17,924 nt of DNA. It comes from Hydrogenophaga intermedia. Its GTDB lineage: Bacteria > Pseudomonadota > Gammaproteobacteria > Burkholderiales > Burkholderiaceae_C. Below the pieces are notes generated by a model. The model did no database searches. It worked only from the letters and a program-made list of their open reading frames with translations, and had not been told where the DNA came from. The DNA lies in NCBI GenBank assembly GCA_945869245.1, contig CAMBOY010000029.1:1-17924 (forward strand), given 5' to 3'. Positions 5,809-14,222 of this stretch are shown piece after piece. Both the position numbers and the translations under genes were made by a program. How positions within the stretch are numbered: position 1 is the stretch's first letter; each line of letters starts with the position of its first letter.

Positions 5809-8409
5809 TCAGCCGCGTGGCCGTTGGCGGCGCCCACGCGGTGTCCGCCGCAGGCCGCTGTCGCCTAGCTGGTCGCGGCCAAAGGCGACCGCAGTGCGCA
5901 CATCGTCCAGGTCGGGAACCGATGCGGCGCCTGCGGCTTGCTCCAGCGGCGCCAGCATGCGCGCGATGCGGTCGGCCACACTTTCGGTGCTGAGCTTCTC
6001 GCGCAGCCGCTCCACCAGCAGCGGAAAACCCAGCGGTGTAGCGCGCGCCAAGGGCTTGAGCACCAGGGTCTGCGCCGCCATGCGCTGCAGCGTCTGCTGC
6101 AGCCGGGCGATGTCCAGCTCGTGCGCCAGCAGCTCGGCCTCGGCCTGTTGCAGCAAGCGGTTGTTGGGGTCGTATTGCCGAAACACCTGCCAAAACAGGC
6201 TGCTGGACGCCTGCAGCTGCCGGCTGCTGCGCCGCTCGCCTGGGTGGCTTTGAAAAATCAGCCCGGCTACCCGGGCGATTTCCCGAAAACGCCGCTGTGC
6301 CAATTCGCCCGCGTTCAGGCTGTGCAGCACCTCGTGCAGCAGCGCTTGGCTGTCGCTGTGTGCCTTGAGCAGCTCGGGCAGCACGCTGGCCCAATCGACG
6401 GCGGTGGCGCTCAGCAGCTCCAGCCCATAGTCGTTCACCGCCATCGAGAAAGTGGCTGGTGTGTGCTGTGCCGCGCGCCACGCCATTAGGTTGGCCAGGC
6501 CCAGGTGCACATGGCGCCCGGCAAAGGGGTAGAGAAACAGGTGATGGCCCTCGCGCGAGCGCAGCACCTCGGCCAGCAAGGTGTCGGGCGTGGGCAGAGC
6601 CGACCAGCGGTCCTGCAGCTCCAACAGTGGGCGCGCGGCCTGCAGCTCGGGTGCGTCCCAGTCGCCGCGTTGCGCCCGCGCCAACTGCGCCACCATGGCG
6701 TCGGCCAGGGTGGTGGACAGCGGCATCTTGCCGCCGCTCCAGCGCGGCACGGCGGGTTTGCCAGCACCCGCGCGTTTCACCCAGGCCGTCATCTCGTGAA
6801 TGCGCACCAGCTCCAGCAGCCGCCCGCCGAACAGGAAACAGTCGCCGGGCTTGAGGCGCGCGGCAAAACTCTCTTCCACACTGCCGATGCGCGCCCCGCC
6901 CACAAACTGCACCACCATGCTCGCATCGCTCACGATGGTGCCAATGTTGGCGCGGTGGCGGCGCGCCAGCCGCGCGTCGGGTACGCGCCACACGCCGTGT
7001 TCGTCGGCCACCACGCGGTGGTAGTCGGGGTAAGCGGCCAGCGAGGCGCCACCCTGGCGCACAAAGTCCAGACACCATTGCCAGGCGTCGTTGGACAAGT
7101 CGGCATAAGCGGCGGTGCTGCGGATTTCGGCCAGCAATTCGTCGGGCGCAAAGCCACCGCCCAAGGCCACGGTCACCAGGTGCTGCACCAACACATCGAG
7201 CGGCTGTTGCGGAGTGTCGCGCGCTTCGATGTGGCCCGCCTGCACCGCCGCGCGCGCGGCCACGCCTTCGATGATTTCCAGGCTGTGCGTGGGCACGATG
7301 CTCACCCGCGATGGCCGGCCCGGACTGTGGCCCGAGCGGCCGGCGCGCTGCAGCAGCCGCGCCACGCCCTTGGGCGAGCCGATTTGCAGCACCCGTTCCA
7401 CCGGCGCAAAGTCCACCCCCAGGTCCAGGCTGCTGGTGCACACCACTGCGCGCAAGGTGCCGTTCTTTAAACTGGCTTCTACCCATTCGCGCACCGCGCG
7501 GTCGAGCGAGCCGTGGTGCAACGCGATCTGCCCGGCCCAGTCGGGCCGCGCGTCCAGCAGGGCCTGGTACCACAGCTCGGCCTGCGAGCGGGTGTTGGTG
7601 AACACCAGGGTGCTGCCACTGGCGTCGATCTCGCGCACCACCGTGGGCAGCATGGCCAGGCCCAAATGGCCGCCCCAAGGAAAACGGTCCACCGTGGGCG
7701 GCAGCAGGGTGTCGACCGTGAGCGTTTTGGGTGTGGCGCCGCGCACCAGCTGGCCCTGCGGCGCGGCCTGCGGCCCCAGCAGGGTGTGCATCGCGTCATC
7801 GATATTGCCCAGCGTGGCCGACATGCCCCAGACCCGCAGGCCCGGGTTCCAGCGCCGCAGCCGCGCGATGGCCAGTTGCGTCTGCACGCCGCGCTTGTTG
7901 CCGATCAGCTCGTGCCATTCGTCCACCACCACCAGCGCGGTGCGGCCCAGCTGCTCTTGCGCGTCGGCGCGCGCGATCAGCAGGCTCAGGCTCTCAGGCG
8001 TGGTCACCAGCGCCGTGGGCAGGCGCTTGGCCTGTTGCGTGCGTTCGCTGCTCGACGTGTCGCCGCTGCGCGCACCGGCTGTCCACGCCGGCGCCAGCTC
8101 GGGCAGCGGCGCCTGCAGCGCGCGCAGCGTGTCGGCCGCCAGCGCCCGCATGGGCGTGAGCCAGATCACGGTCAGCGGTGGCGTGCGCTTGGCCCCAGTA
8201 TCGGCCAGCGCTTGCAGCGCGCCGAGCCACACCGCGTAGGTCTTGCCCGCGCCGGTGGTGGCGTGCAGCAGGCCGCTCTCGCCGCGCGCCATCGCGTCCC
8301 ACACGTCCTGTTGAAACGGAAAGGGCGCCCAGCCGCGTGTGGCCAGCCAGGCGGCGGCGTCGGGCTTTGCGGGGCGTGTGGACGACGTGGGCGCAGCGGG
8401 TTTGATCAA
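5809..8409 (-). CDS. Ligase-associated DEXH-box helicase (Lhr-core type)
   Basis: This 866-aa superfamily 2 ATP-dependent DNA translocase/helicase belongs to the ligase-associated group (TIGR04121 type, Lhr-core). The motifs are in order: Walker A ATTGAGKT (50-57), DEWH (163-166), SAT (197-199), DLGVDF (329-334) and QRAGRSGH (354-361). The C-terminal half is typical of Lhr proteins (winged helix and Lhr-specific domain, including FLFGGRLLELVRIHEM). The C-terminus is very basic. Homologues act with an ATP-dependent ligase and an MBL exonuclease in DNA repair. The start is TTG at 8409, because no in-frame ATG keeps the N-terminal Q-motif region. The TTGA overlap with the stop of the preceding MGMT-like gene indicates translational coupling. 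The 3' end faces the MBL gene with 3 bp between stops. Confidence 0.93.
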   Translation of the reverse strand: MIKPAAPTSSTRPAKPDAAAWLATRGWAPFPFQQDVWDAMARGESGLLHATTGAGKTYAVWLGALQALADTGAKRTPPLTVIWLTPMRALAADTLRALQAPLPELAPAWTAGARSGDTSSSERTQQAKRLPTALVTTPESLSLLIARADAQEQLGRTALVVVDEWHELIGNKRGVQTQLAIARLRRWNPGLRVWGMSATLGNIDDAMHTLLGPQAAPQGQLVRGATPKTLTVDTLLPPTVDRFPWGGHLGLAMLPTVVREIDASGSTLVFTNTRSQAELWYQALLDARPDWAGQIALHHGSLDRAVREWVEASLKNGTLRAVVCTSSLDLGVDFAPVERVLQIGSPKGVARLLQRAGRSGHSPGRPSRVSIVPTHSLEIIEGVAARAAVQAGHIEARDTPQQPLDVLVQHLVTVALGGGFAPDELLAEIRSTAAYADLSNDAWQWCLDFVRQGGASLAAYPDYHRVVADEHGVWRVPDARLARRHRANIGTIVSDASMVVQFVGGARIGSVEESFAARLKPGDCFLFGGRLLELVRIHEMTAWVKRAGAGKPAVPRWSGGKMPLSTTLADAMVAQLARAQRGDWDAPELQAARPLLELQDRWSALPTPDTLLAEVLRSREGHHLFLYPFAGRHVHLGLANLMAWRAAQHTPATFSMAVNDYGLELLSATAVDWASVLPELLKAHSDSQALLHEVLHSLNAGELAQRRFREIARVAGLIFQSHPGERRSSRQLQASSSLFWQVFRQYDPNNRLLQQAEAELLAHELDIARLQQTLQRMAAQTLVLKPLARATPLGFPLLVERLREKLSTESVADRIARMLAPLEQAAGAASVPDLDDVRTAVAFGRDQLGDSGLRRTPRGRRQRPRG

Positions 8410-8822
8410 GCGGGAAGGCCTTCAAGCTGGCGCCGTTCGGTGATCCACTGCGGGTCGAAGCTGAGCTTGCGCATCAAGGGCGAGTCGGGCTCGATGGCGC
8501 GCCAGACCGGCGTCACGCTGGCGATGGCTTCACCGACCTGGAAGCGCTCGAACGCGTGTTCGGCGACGATCTTCAGAAAGATCGAAGTCGACACCGGGCA
8601 GGCCGCGTCGGCGCCGTGGCGCGCCGCCAGTTCGCGCCGCAGTTGCTGGACCGGCAGGCTGCGCCCAGGCGGCAGCGTGCGCAGAAACTCGTCGATTTCC
8701 TGCGGGCTAGAAATGAGCAGGCGGGCGCCCTGCGGCACGCCGGCAAAGGCTTTGTCCAACACCACGGTGTGGGGCGGTTTGGCGCACATCTTTTGTGCCC
8801 AGGTTTTGGCTTGTCGGGGCAT
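8406..8822 (-). CDS. Small MGMT/Atl1-like protein between ligase and helicase
   Basis: This 138-aa protein resembles an uncharacterised branch related to O6-alkylguanine transferase / alkyltransferase-like proteins. The features are TWAQKM near the N-terminus, LPPGRSLPVQQLRRELAARHGADAACP (about 50-76, similar to the winged helix of MGMT), IFLKIVAEHA (81-90) and TPVWRAI (104-110) where MGMT proteins have the PCHRV active-site motif. No Cys is present at that place. If the alignment is right, it is a non-catalytic, ATL-like DNA-lesion binder. This family call is from remembered patterns and should be treated as tentative. The ATG at 8822 is chosen over one at 8879 because AGGAGA precedes it at 7-nt spacing. 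It overlaps the helicase start by 4 nt and follows the ligase by 78 nt, so it is probably part of the repair operon. Confidence 0.75.
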   Translation of the reverse strand: MPRQAKTWAQKMCAKPPHTVVLDKAFAGVPQGARLLISSPQEIDEFLRTLPPGRSLPVQQLRRELAARHGADAACPVSTSIFLKIVAEHAFERFQVGEAIASVTPVWRAIEPDSPLMRKLSFDPQWITERRQLEGLPA

Positions 8823-8900
8823 GGTGGTCTCCTGAAGTGGGGATGTCAGCAGCTTCGCACGCTGGCGTGCAAGGGCCAATAATCCCCGGGTAAACCCTGA

Positions 8901-10595
8901 TCAGGGGCCATCGCGAAGACCCCCGGGCAGCAGCGCCGCGAGCGTCTGCAGCGTATCCGCTTCGTCCACCGGCTTGTCCTCGCGCCAGCGCAGCATGCGC
9001 GGAAAGCGCACCGCGATGCCGCTTTTGTGGCGCGGGCTGCGCGCAATGCCTTCAAAGCCCAGTTCAAACACCAGCGTCGGCCGCACGCTGCGCACCGGGC
9101 CGAAGCTCTCGATGGTGGTGGCGCGGATGATGGCGTCGACCTTGGCCATCTCGGCGTCGGTGAGGCCCGAATAGGCTTTGGCAAAGGGCACCAGCGCGCG
9201 ACCTTCGGTGCCCGGCGGCGCATTCCACACCGCAAAGGTGTAGTCGCTGTACACACTGGCGCGGCGGCCGTGGCCGCGCTGGGCGTAGATCAGCACCGCG
9301 TCCACGCTCATGGGGTCGATCTTCCATTTCCACCAGGTGCCGGCGGCCTTGGTGCGGCCCACGCCATAGGCGCTGGCGCGCTGTTTGAGCATGAAGCCTT
9401 CGGTGCCGCGCGCGCGGGCGTCTTCGCGCAGCGTGGCGAGTTGCGCCCAGGTGTCGCCGGCCAGCACCGGGCTGGCGATCAGCAGCGGGTGGCCAAGGTC
9501 TTGCACCAGGGCGTCCAGCGCGCTGCGGCGTGCGTGCAGCGGCTGGGTGCGCAGGTCGTGCCCGTGCTGTTCCAGCAGGTCGTAGGCCAGCAGCGCCACC
9601 GGCAGTTCGCGCAGGATCTTGGGGCCCAGGGTCTTGCGGCCGATGCGTTTTTGCAGCTCGGCAAAGGGCTGCGGTGTGCCGGGGATGTCGGAGGCGGCCC
9701 CCTGCGGCGGCCGGTGCCACACCACGATCTCGCCGTCCAGCACCGTGCCGTCGGGCAGGGCCTCGCCCAGCGCGGCGAGCTCGGGGAAACGTTCGGTCAC
9801 CAGCTCTTCGCCGCGCGACCACAGCCACACCTGGCCCGTGCGTTTCACCAACTGGGCGCGGATGCCGTCCCATTTCCATTCCACCTGCCAGTCGGTCGGC
9901 GGGCCCAGCAGTTCGTCGAAGCGCTCAAGCGCTTCGTTGAACGGGTGGGCGAGAAAGAAGGGGTAGGGCTGGCCGCTGGTCTGTGGGTTTTGTTCGGTGG
10001 GGCTTTCTGGCGCCACCAGCGCAGCGTAGTCGGCCGCCGATGGCTGGGCGCCGATGTGGGTGTAGCCCATGAGCCGCTGCGCCACACGCGGCGCGTCCAC
10101 GCCCGCCACCGCCGCCAGCGCCTGCGTGACCTGCAGCTTCGACACCCCCACCCGAAACCCGCCGGTGATGAGCTTGAAGTACACCAAGCGCTGGTCGTCG
10201 GGCAGGGCGTTCCATTGCGCGCGCAGCCGCTCGGCCAGGGTGTCGGGCGGCAGGCCGCGCAGCGGCAGCAGGTGCTGGGTCAGCCAGTCGGCCAGGCCGC
10301 GTTCCTGTGGCGCGCGCGCCGGGGGCAACAGCAGCGACACGGTTTCGGCCAGGTCGCCGACGGTTTGGTAGCTTTCCTCAAACAGCCACTCGGGCAGGGC
10401 GGTGGCTTGCCGCACCAGCTCGCGCAGCGCGCGGGTCGGCACCAGCTGGCGCGGCTTGCCGCCGGCCAGAAAGTACACCGCCCAGGCCGCGTCCTCGGCC
10501 GGCGCTTGTGCCAAGTAGCGCTGCAGCGCGGCCTGCTTGTCGCGCGTGGCGGTGCTGGCGTCCAGCTCGCGGTAGAGGGTGGCGAAGCGTTTCAT
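8901..10595 (-). CDS. ATP-dependent DNA ligase (ligase-associated module)
   Basis: This 564-aa ATP-dependent DNA ligase belongs to the bacterial group that travels with an Lhr-type helicase and an MBL exonuclease (TIGR04120 type). The N-terminal helical DNA-binding domain covers about 1-215 (LITGGFRVGVSKLQVTQALA is characteristic). The nucleotidyltransferase domain has the adenylated lysine K241 in KWDGIRAQ, followed by LDGEIV, EGFMLK and TWWKWK motifs. A C-terminal OB fold ends near FPRMLRWREDKPVDEADTL. This enzyme would seal nicks as a repair ligase beside the essential NAD-dependent LigA, which is not in the window. No strong ribosome-binding site is visible before the ATG. It lies between the AraC-type regulator (61 nt upstream) and the MGMT-like gene, all on the same strand. 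Confidence 0.95.
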   Translation of the reverse strand: MKRFATLYRELDASTATRDKQAALQRYLAQAPAEDAAWAVYFLAGGKPRQLVPTRALRELVRQATALPEWLFEESYQTVGDLAETVSLLLPPARAPQERGLADWLTQHLLPLRGLPPDTLAERLRAQWNALPDDQRLVYFKLITGGFRVGVSKLQVTQALAAVAGVDAPRVAQRLMGYTHIGAQPSAADYAALVAPESPTEQNPQTSGQPYPFFLAHPFNEALERFDELLGPPTDWQVEWKWDGIRAQLVKRTGQVWLWSRGEELVTERFPELAALGEALPDGTVLDGEIVVWHRPPQGAASDIPGTPQPFAELQKRIGRKTLGPKILRELPVALLAYDLLEQHGHDLRTQPLHARRSALDALVQDLGHPLLIASPVLAGDTWAQLATLREDARARGTEGFMLKQRASAYGVGRTKAAGTWWKWKIDPMSVDAVLIYAQRGHGRRASVYSDYTFAVWNAPPGTEGRALVPFAKAYSGLTDAEMAKVDAIIRATTIESFGPVRSVRPTLVFELGFEGIARSPRHKSGIAVRFPRMLRWREDKPVDEADTLQTLAALLPGGLRDGP

Positions 10596-10656
10596 CCGGT
10601 GCTCAGGCGTGTCGGCATCCTGCTAAGTTACCGGCATTCGTGTGTGCTTGCAGGTT

Positions 10657-11493
10657 CTAGTGGCTTGAGGCCGTGTCTGCCGTGGGCCCGCCGGGTGACG
10701 GGTGCCGCTGCAACCAGGCCGCAGGCGACACGCCAGTGACGGCGCGAAACGCCTTGTAAAACGTGCTCACCGAGCGAAAACCCGCCCGCTCCGACCAGGC
10801 CACCACGCCCCCCTCCGTGGGCAGGGGCACGCACTGCAGAAGGTGCTCCACCCGCACACGGTTGATGTATTCGAAGAACCCCACCCCGCCCCCTTGGTTG
10901 AGGGCAAAGGAAATCTGGTTGCGCGTGTATCCGGTGGCCGCGGCCACCTGCTGCAGCGTCAGCGTGGGCTGGCAAAAGGGCTGTTCGGCACGCATCCAGG
11001 CGTCAAGGTCGGCCAGCAAATGCCCCAGTGCCCGGGCGGTCAGGCCGATTTTGGCCAGGTCCTGCTGCGTGCCAGCGCCGGTGGTCCGCGCCCGGCGCCT
11101 GGGGCGCGGTGGGGGGTGCACCGGGGCCGCCAGGCGTTCGGGGATGGCGTATTCGTCGATCGACACGATGTACCCGTCGAGCACCCTCACCACATCGCAG
11201 GCACGCACGGCCATCAGGTCGTCGCCATGGGCAGACCGGATCACCTCGCGGTAGCGCAGGGTGGCGGTGTCGTTGTCCACGCAGATGCGGTCGGTGTAGG
11301 TCAGGGTGCCCAGCGCGGAGCGGGCTATCACGCCCGCCACATGGCTGCGCAGGGCCAGCCCGGTGTAGGTCTGGCCGGTGTAGTGGTCGGTGAACACCAT
11401 GTCGGGGTGGTACAGCGCGTACAGGCCGTCCAGGTCGCCGGCGGCCCAGCGGGTGTTGTGGGTGTTCACCACCGTCAGGGTATCGGCTGCCAT
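10657..11493 (-). CDS. SnoaL-like domain fused to AraC-type DNA-binding domain
   Basis: The 278-aa protein has two parts. Residues about 1-120 look like a SnoaL/NTF2-like alpha+beta barrel (VVNTHNTRWAAGDLDGLYALYHPDMVFTD is a typical opening, ending near SIDEYAIPERLAA). A Pro/Arg-rich linker (about 125-140) follows, then an AraC/XylS double helix-turn-helix at about 165-264 (TLQQVAAATGYTRNQISFALN, and ERAGFRSVSTFYKAFRAVTGVSP). This architecture suggests a transcription factor whose small-molecule sensor is a SnoaL fold rather than the usual cupin. It sits 42 nt downstream of the aminotransferase on the same strand, so that gene is the likely target. The ligand is unknown. Confidence 0.85.
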   Translation of the reverse strand: MAADTLTVVNTHNTRWAAGDLDGLYALYHPDMVFTDHYTGQTYTGLALRSHVAGVIARSALGTLTYTDRICVDNDTATLRYREVIRSAHGDDLMAVRACDVVRVLDGYIVSIDEYAIPERLAAPVHPPPRPRRRARTTGAGTQQDLAKIGLTARALGHLLADLDAWMRAEQPFCQPTLTLQQVAAATGYTRNQISFALNQGGGVGFFEYINRVRVEHLLQCVPLPTEGGVVAWSERAGFRSVSTFYKAFRAVTGVSPAAWLQRHPSPGGPTADTASSH

Positions 11494-11535
11494 GGGCGCA
11501 CTGTAGCGGGTTGTGGCTGCGACGATGGTGCCGCT

Positions 11536-12954
11536 TCAGCGCGGCGCCAGGGCCACCGCGTCCTGCACATCACTGCGTTCCGTGGGTGGGTGCTGGACCA
11601 CGTCGTGTATGGCGTCGGCGATCAATTCGCAACTGTGGCGGAACACGGCCGGTGGCATGGTGAGCGCCGGCTGCAGCCGGTAATGCCACTTGCCGCGCTG
11701 CGAAATGCCCAGCACGCCCCTGCGCAGGCAGGCGTGGTGCACCGCGTACTGCAAGGCCGGTGCGGGGCGCAAGCTGGCCTTGTCGGTGACAAACTCCACC
11801 GCCGCCATGGCGCCCACGGCACGCACATCGCCCACCTGCGCAACGGCCACGCGCAAGGGCGCCAGCACCTCATGGAAGATGCGCTCCAACTCCAGCGCGT
11901 TTTCCAGCACGCCACCGGCCAGAATGCGCGCGATGCCGGCCTGGGCACCTGCACAGGCGGCCGGCGCAAACCCGTAGGTGCTGCCCAGGTGCAGCTCGGT
12001 CTGGGCCATCACCGCATCGGTGCCCAGAATCGCGGCGATGGGCTGCCCACCAGCCGCAAAGGCCTTGCCCAGCAGCAACAGGTCGGGGTCGATGCCGTTC
12101 CAGCGCTGCATGGCAAACATCGTGCCGCAGCGGCCCATGCAGGTCTGCACCTCGTCCAGACAGAGCAGCCAGCCCCAGCGCCGGCAAAGCGCTTGCAGAC
12201 GGTCCCAGAAGCGCTGCGTGGGCGCGTGTATGCCCCCTTCGCCCAGCACCGGCTCGATCAACACCCCAGCCACCTGGCCCGGGTGCACCTGCTGCACCAG
12301 TAGGTAGTCCAGGTAATCGAGCACCTCGCATTCGTCGAACGGCCCAGGCCCGCGCCGGAACGGCGAACGGAAGCGGTTGGGGTAAGGCACCATGACCACG
12401 CCCGAGACGTACTGGGTGCGGCCCGACGACACGTTGGAGAGGTCGCTGGACGCCCCGGCCGTCATGTAGGTGGACTCGCCGTGGTACTGCCCGCCAAAGG
12501 TGATGATGAGCGGGCGGCGCGTGGCCTCGCGCATGAACTTGACTGCCGCCTCCACGGCCAGCGTACCCGAGACCGAGTACTCCACCCGCGACAAACGCCC
12601 CGGCGCAATGCCGACCAGCGTCTCCACCAGCCCCAGCGCTGCCTGGTTGGGAAGCCAGCCGCTGATCTGCATGCCGTGCCGGTCCCAGGCGGCGTCCATG
12701 GCGGCCTTCACATCGGGGGGCGTGGGTCCCAGCGGCGATGCGCCCCAGGCCGACATGTGGTCGGCAAAGGTGTTGCCGTCTGCATCCACGATCAGATGGC
12801 CACGCTTGCCCGCCTCCACCAGGGGGTAGATGTGGTGGTCGGCGTTGGCGCCGGTGAGGTTCCGGTCGTGGCGGGCAAACAGCCAGGCCGACTGCGGACC
12901 GGGCAACGGTGTCTGCACGCGGGGCAACTCGAGTCTGGGGTCCTGGGTGGTCAT
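11536..12954 (-). CDS. Class III PLP-dependent aminotransferase
   Basis: This 472-aa cytoplasmic aminotransferase of fold type I, class III, would move amino groups between an amine or omega-amino acid and a keto acid. The signatures are YSVSGTLAVEAAVKFMREATRR (substrate/PLP phosphate region), FGGQYHGES, IEPVLGEGG, D267-E-V-Q-T and the PLP-binding lysine K297 in LLLLGKAFAAGG. GSTYGFAPAACAGAQA follows. The usual TFGGNPLAC-like segment is replaced by GSTYGFAPAAC, so the enzyme is not a standard ornithine or GABA transaminase; the substrate is unassigned. AGGAGA precedes the ATG. The gene forms a likely pair with the SnoaL-AraC regulator just downstream. It lies inside the ligase repair cluster without an obvious mechanistic link to it. 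Confidence 0.9.
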   Translation of the reverse strand: MTTQDPRLELPRVQTPLPGPQSAWLFARHDRNLTGANADHHIYPLVEAGKRGHLIVDADGNTFADHMSAWGASPLGPTPPDVKAAMDAAWDRHGMQISGWLPNQAALGLVETLVGIAPGRLSRVEYSVSGTLAVEAAVKFMREATRRPLIITFGGQYHGESTYMTAGASSDLSNVSSGRTQYVSGVVMVPYPNRFRSPFRRGPGPFDECEVLDYLDYLLVQQVHPGQVAGVLIEPVLGEGGIHAPTQRFWDRLQALCRRWGWLLCLDEVQTCMGRCGTMFAMQRWNGIDPDLLLLGKAFAAGGQPIAAILGTDAVMAQTELHLGSTYGFAPAACAGAQAGIARILAGGVLENALELERIFHEVLAPLRVAVAQVGDVRAVGAMAAVEFVTDKASLRPAPALQYAVHHACLRRGVLGISQRGKWHYRLQPALTMPPAVFRHSCELIADAIHDVVQHPPTERSDVQDAVALAPR

Positions 12955-13084
12955 GGTGCGGGTCTCCTGAGCGTCTGGCGGTCAAGCCAATCCGGCGCAG
13001 TGTGCCGCTCACAGGCTCACGCCCCAATACGCGCGGGACCGCTCGAAAAACCGGCCTGAAACCGTGCGCCCGTGTGGCCTGGAC

Positions 13085-14128
13085 TCAGTTCGCCATGGGC
13101 GTGGCTGTGTCCGCTGCGTCCTCAGTGCCGTATTCGGTGGCAAACGCCTGGGCGTCCAGCCCCTGCTCACACAACCAGCGCACCAGCACCGGCACGCTGC
13201 CGTGGGTCACGCGGATGTGCTCGGCGCCGGTCGCGCCAATCGCGCTCATCAGCCCTGGCCAGTCGGCGTGGTCCGACATCACAAAGCCCCGGTCCACCCC
13301 GCGCCGTTTGCGCGTGCCGCGCACCCGCATCCAGCCGCTCGCAAACGCGTCTGCCGCGTCGGCACCAAAGCGCCGCATCCACGGTGTGCCCTGGGCCGAG
13401 GGCGGTGCCAGCACCAGCGCGCGCTGCAGCGCGGTCTTGTCCAGCTCGGTCACCTTGTGGGTCGCGGGCAGCGGCACACCGGCCGCGCGGTACACCGCGT
13501 TCAGCGGCTCCACCGCGCCATGCACCACGATCGGCCCAATGCTCGCATCGACCCCGTGCAGCACGCGCTGCGCCTTGCCAAAGGCGTAACACAGCAGCAC
13601 CGAGGCGCGGCCCGCATCCGCGTTGGCGCGCCACCACGCGTTGATCTCGTCAAACAGCACCGCCTGCGTCGGCCAGCGGTAGATCGGCAGGCCAAAGGTC
13701 GATTCGGTGATGAAGGTGTCGCAGCGCACCGGCTCAAACGGCGCGCAGGTGCCGTCGGCCTCGGTCTTGTAGTCGCCAGACGCCACCCAGACCCGCCCGC
13801 CGTGCTCCAGCCGCACCTGCGCCGAGCCCAGCACATGGCCCGCCGGGTGCAGCGACAGCCGCACGCCGTGGTGCTCAATCACCTCGCCATATGCCAGCGT
13901 CTGCAGCGTGATGTCCGCGCCCAGCCGCTGGCGCAGCGTGCCCGCGCTCAAGTGTTGCGCCAGGTAGTGCCCGTGGCCCCAGCGCGCATGGTCGGAATGC
14001 GCGTGGGTGATCACGGCCCGCTCCACCGGCCGCCAGGGGTCGATGTAGAAATCGCCGGCCGGGCAGTACAGGCCTTCGGGGCGGGCGACGATGAGGTCGG
14101 CAGCGGGCGTGGTGTGGACGGCGGTCAT
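13085..14128 (-). CDS. Ligase-associated MBL-fold DNA exonuclease
   Basis: This 347-aa metallo-beta-lactamase/beta-CASP-like nuclease is of the type that accompanies bacterial ATP-dependent ligases (TIGR04122; often annotated as mRNA 3'-end processing factor). The sequence shows LIVARPEGLYCPAGDFYIDPWRPVERAVITHAHSDHA, with the metal-binding HAHSDH at residues 42-47, then HPAGHVLGSAQV, SGDYKTE, ESTFGLP and DHADWPGL. These match the family's core motifs. The ATG at 14128 is chosen by family similarity, since no ribosome-binding site is obvious; an upstream in-frame ATG at 14224 would overlap the divergent VOC gene. The ligase and helicase of the same module lie 2.5 kb and 4.7 kb further along the same strand. 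Confidence 0.93.
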   Translation of the reverse strand: MTAVHTTPAADLIVARPEGLYCPAGDFYIDPWRPVERAVITHAHSDHARWGHGHYLAQHLSAGTLRQRLGADITLQTLAYGEVIEHHGVRLSLHPAGHVLGSAQVRLEHGGRVWVASGDYKTEADGTCAPFEPVRCDTFITESTFGLPIYRWPTQAVLFDEINAWWRANADAGRASVLLCYAFGKAQRVLHGVDASIGPIVVHGAVEPLNAVYRAAGVPLPATHKVTELDKTALQRALVLAPPSAQGTPWMRRFGADAADAFASGWMRVRGTRKRRGVDRGFVMSDHADWPGLMSAIGATGAEHIRVTHGSVPVLVRWLCEQGLDAQAFATEYGTEDAADTATPMAN

Positions 14129-14210
14129 GGCAAAAAAGCAGTGTGCCGCAGAGCGCCCATCGGGTGTTGACGAGGGCCTTTGGCCGCTGCACAGTGGTGG
14201 GCCATTGTTC

Positions 14211-14219
14211 AAGGAGGTG
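14211..14219 (+). promoter_or_regulatory. Consensus ribosome-binding site of the VOC gene
   Basis: AAGGAGGTG lies just before ATG 14223 and is the closest match to the 16S anti-Shine-Dalgarno in the window. It fixes the VOC gene start and predicts strong translation, in contrast to the weak sites of most neighbouring genes. Confidence 0.8.
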
Positions 14220-14222
14220 CCC

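Noticed and set aside
7513..8835. Plus-strand open frame of 440 codons opposite the helicase and MGMT-like genes
   Set aside because: Antisense shadow with no recognisable motif.
8857..8870. GCACGC-TG-GCGTGC dyad between the ligase and MGMT-like genes as a terminator
   Set aside because: The 2-nt centre is too short for a hairpin loop and no T-tract follows. It would also split genes that otherwise look co-transcribed.
9027..12303. Very long plus-strand open frames (570 and 533 codons) opposite the ligase and aminotransferase genes
   Set aside because: Composition is low-complexity His/Arg/Gln/Gly, as expected for mirror frames of GC-rich genes. The minus-strand genes carry complete catalytic motifs.
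14129..14222. LexA-type SOS box upstream of the exonuclease gene
   Set aside because: No CTGT-N8-ACAG match was found in this spacer, nor in the spacer before the ligase gene (10596-10656).
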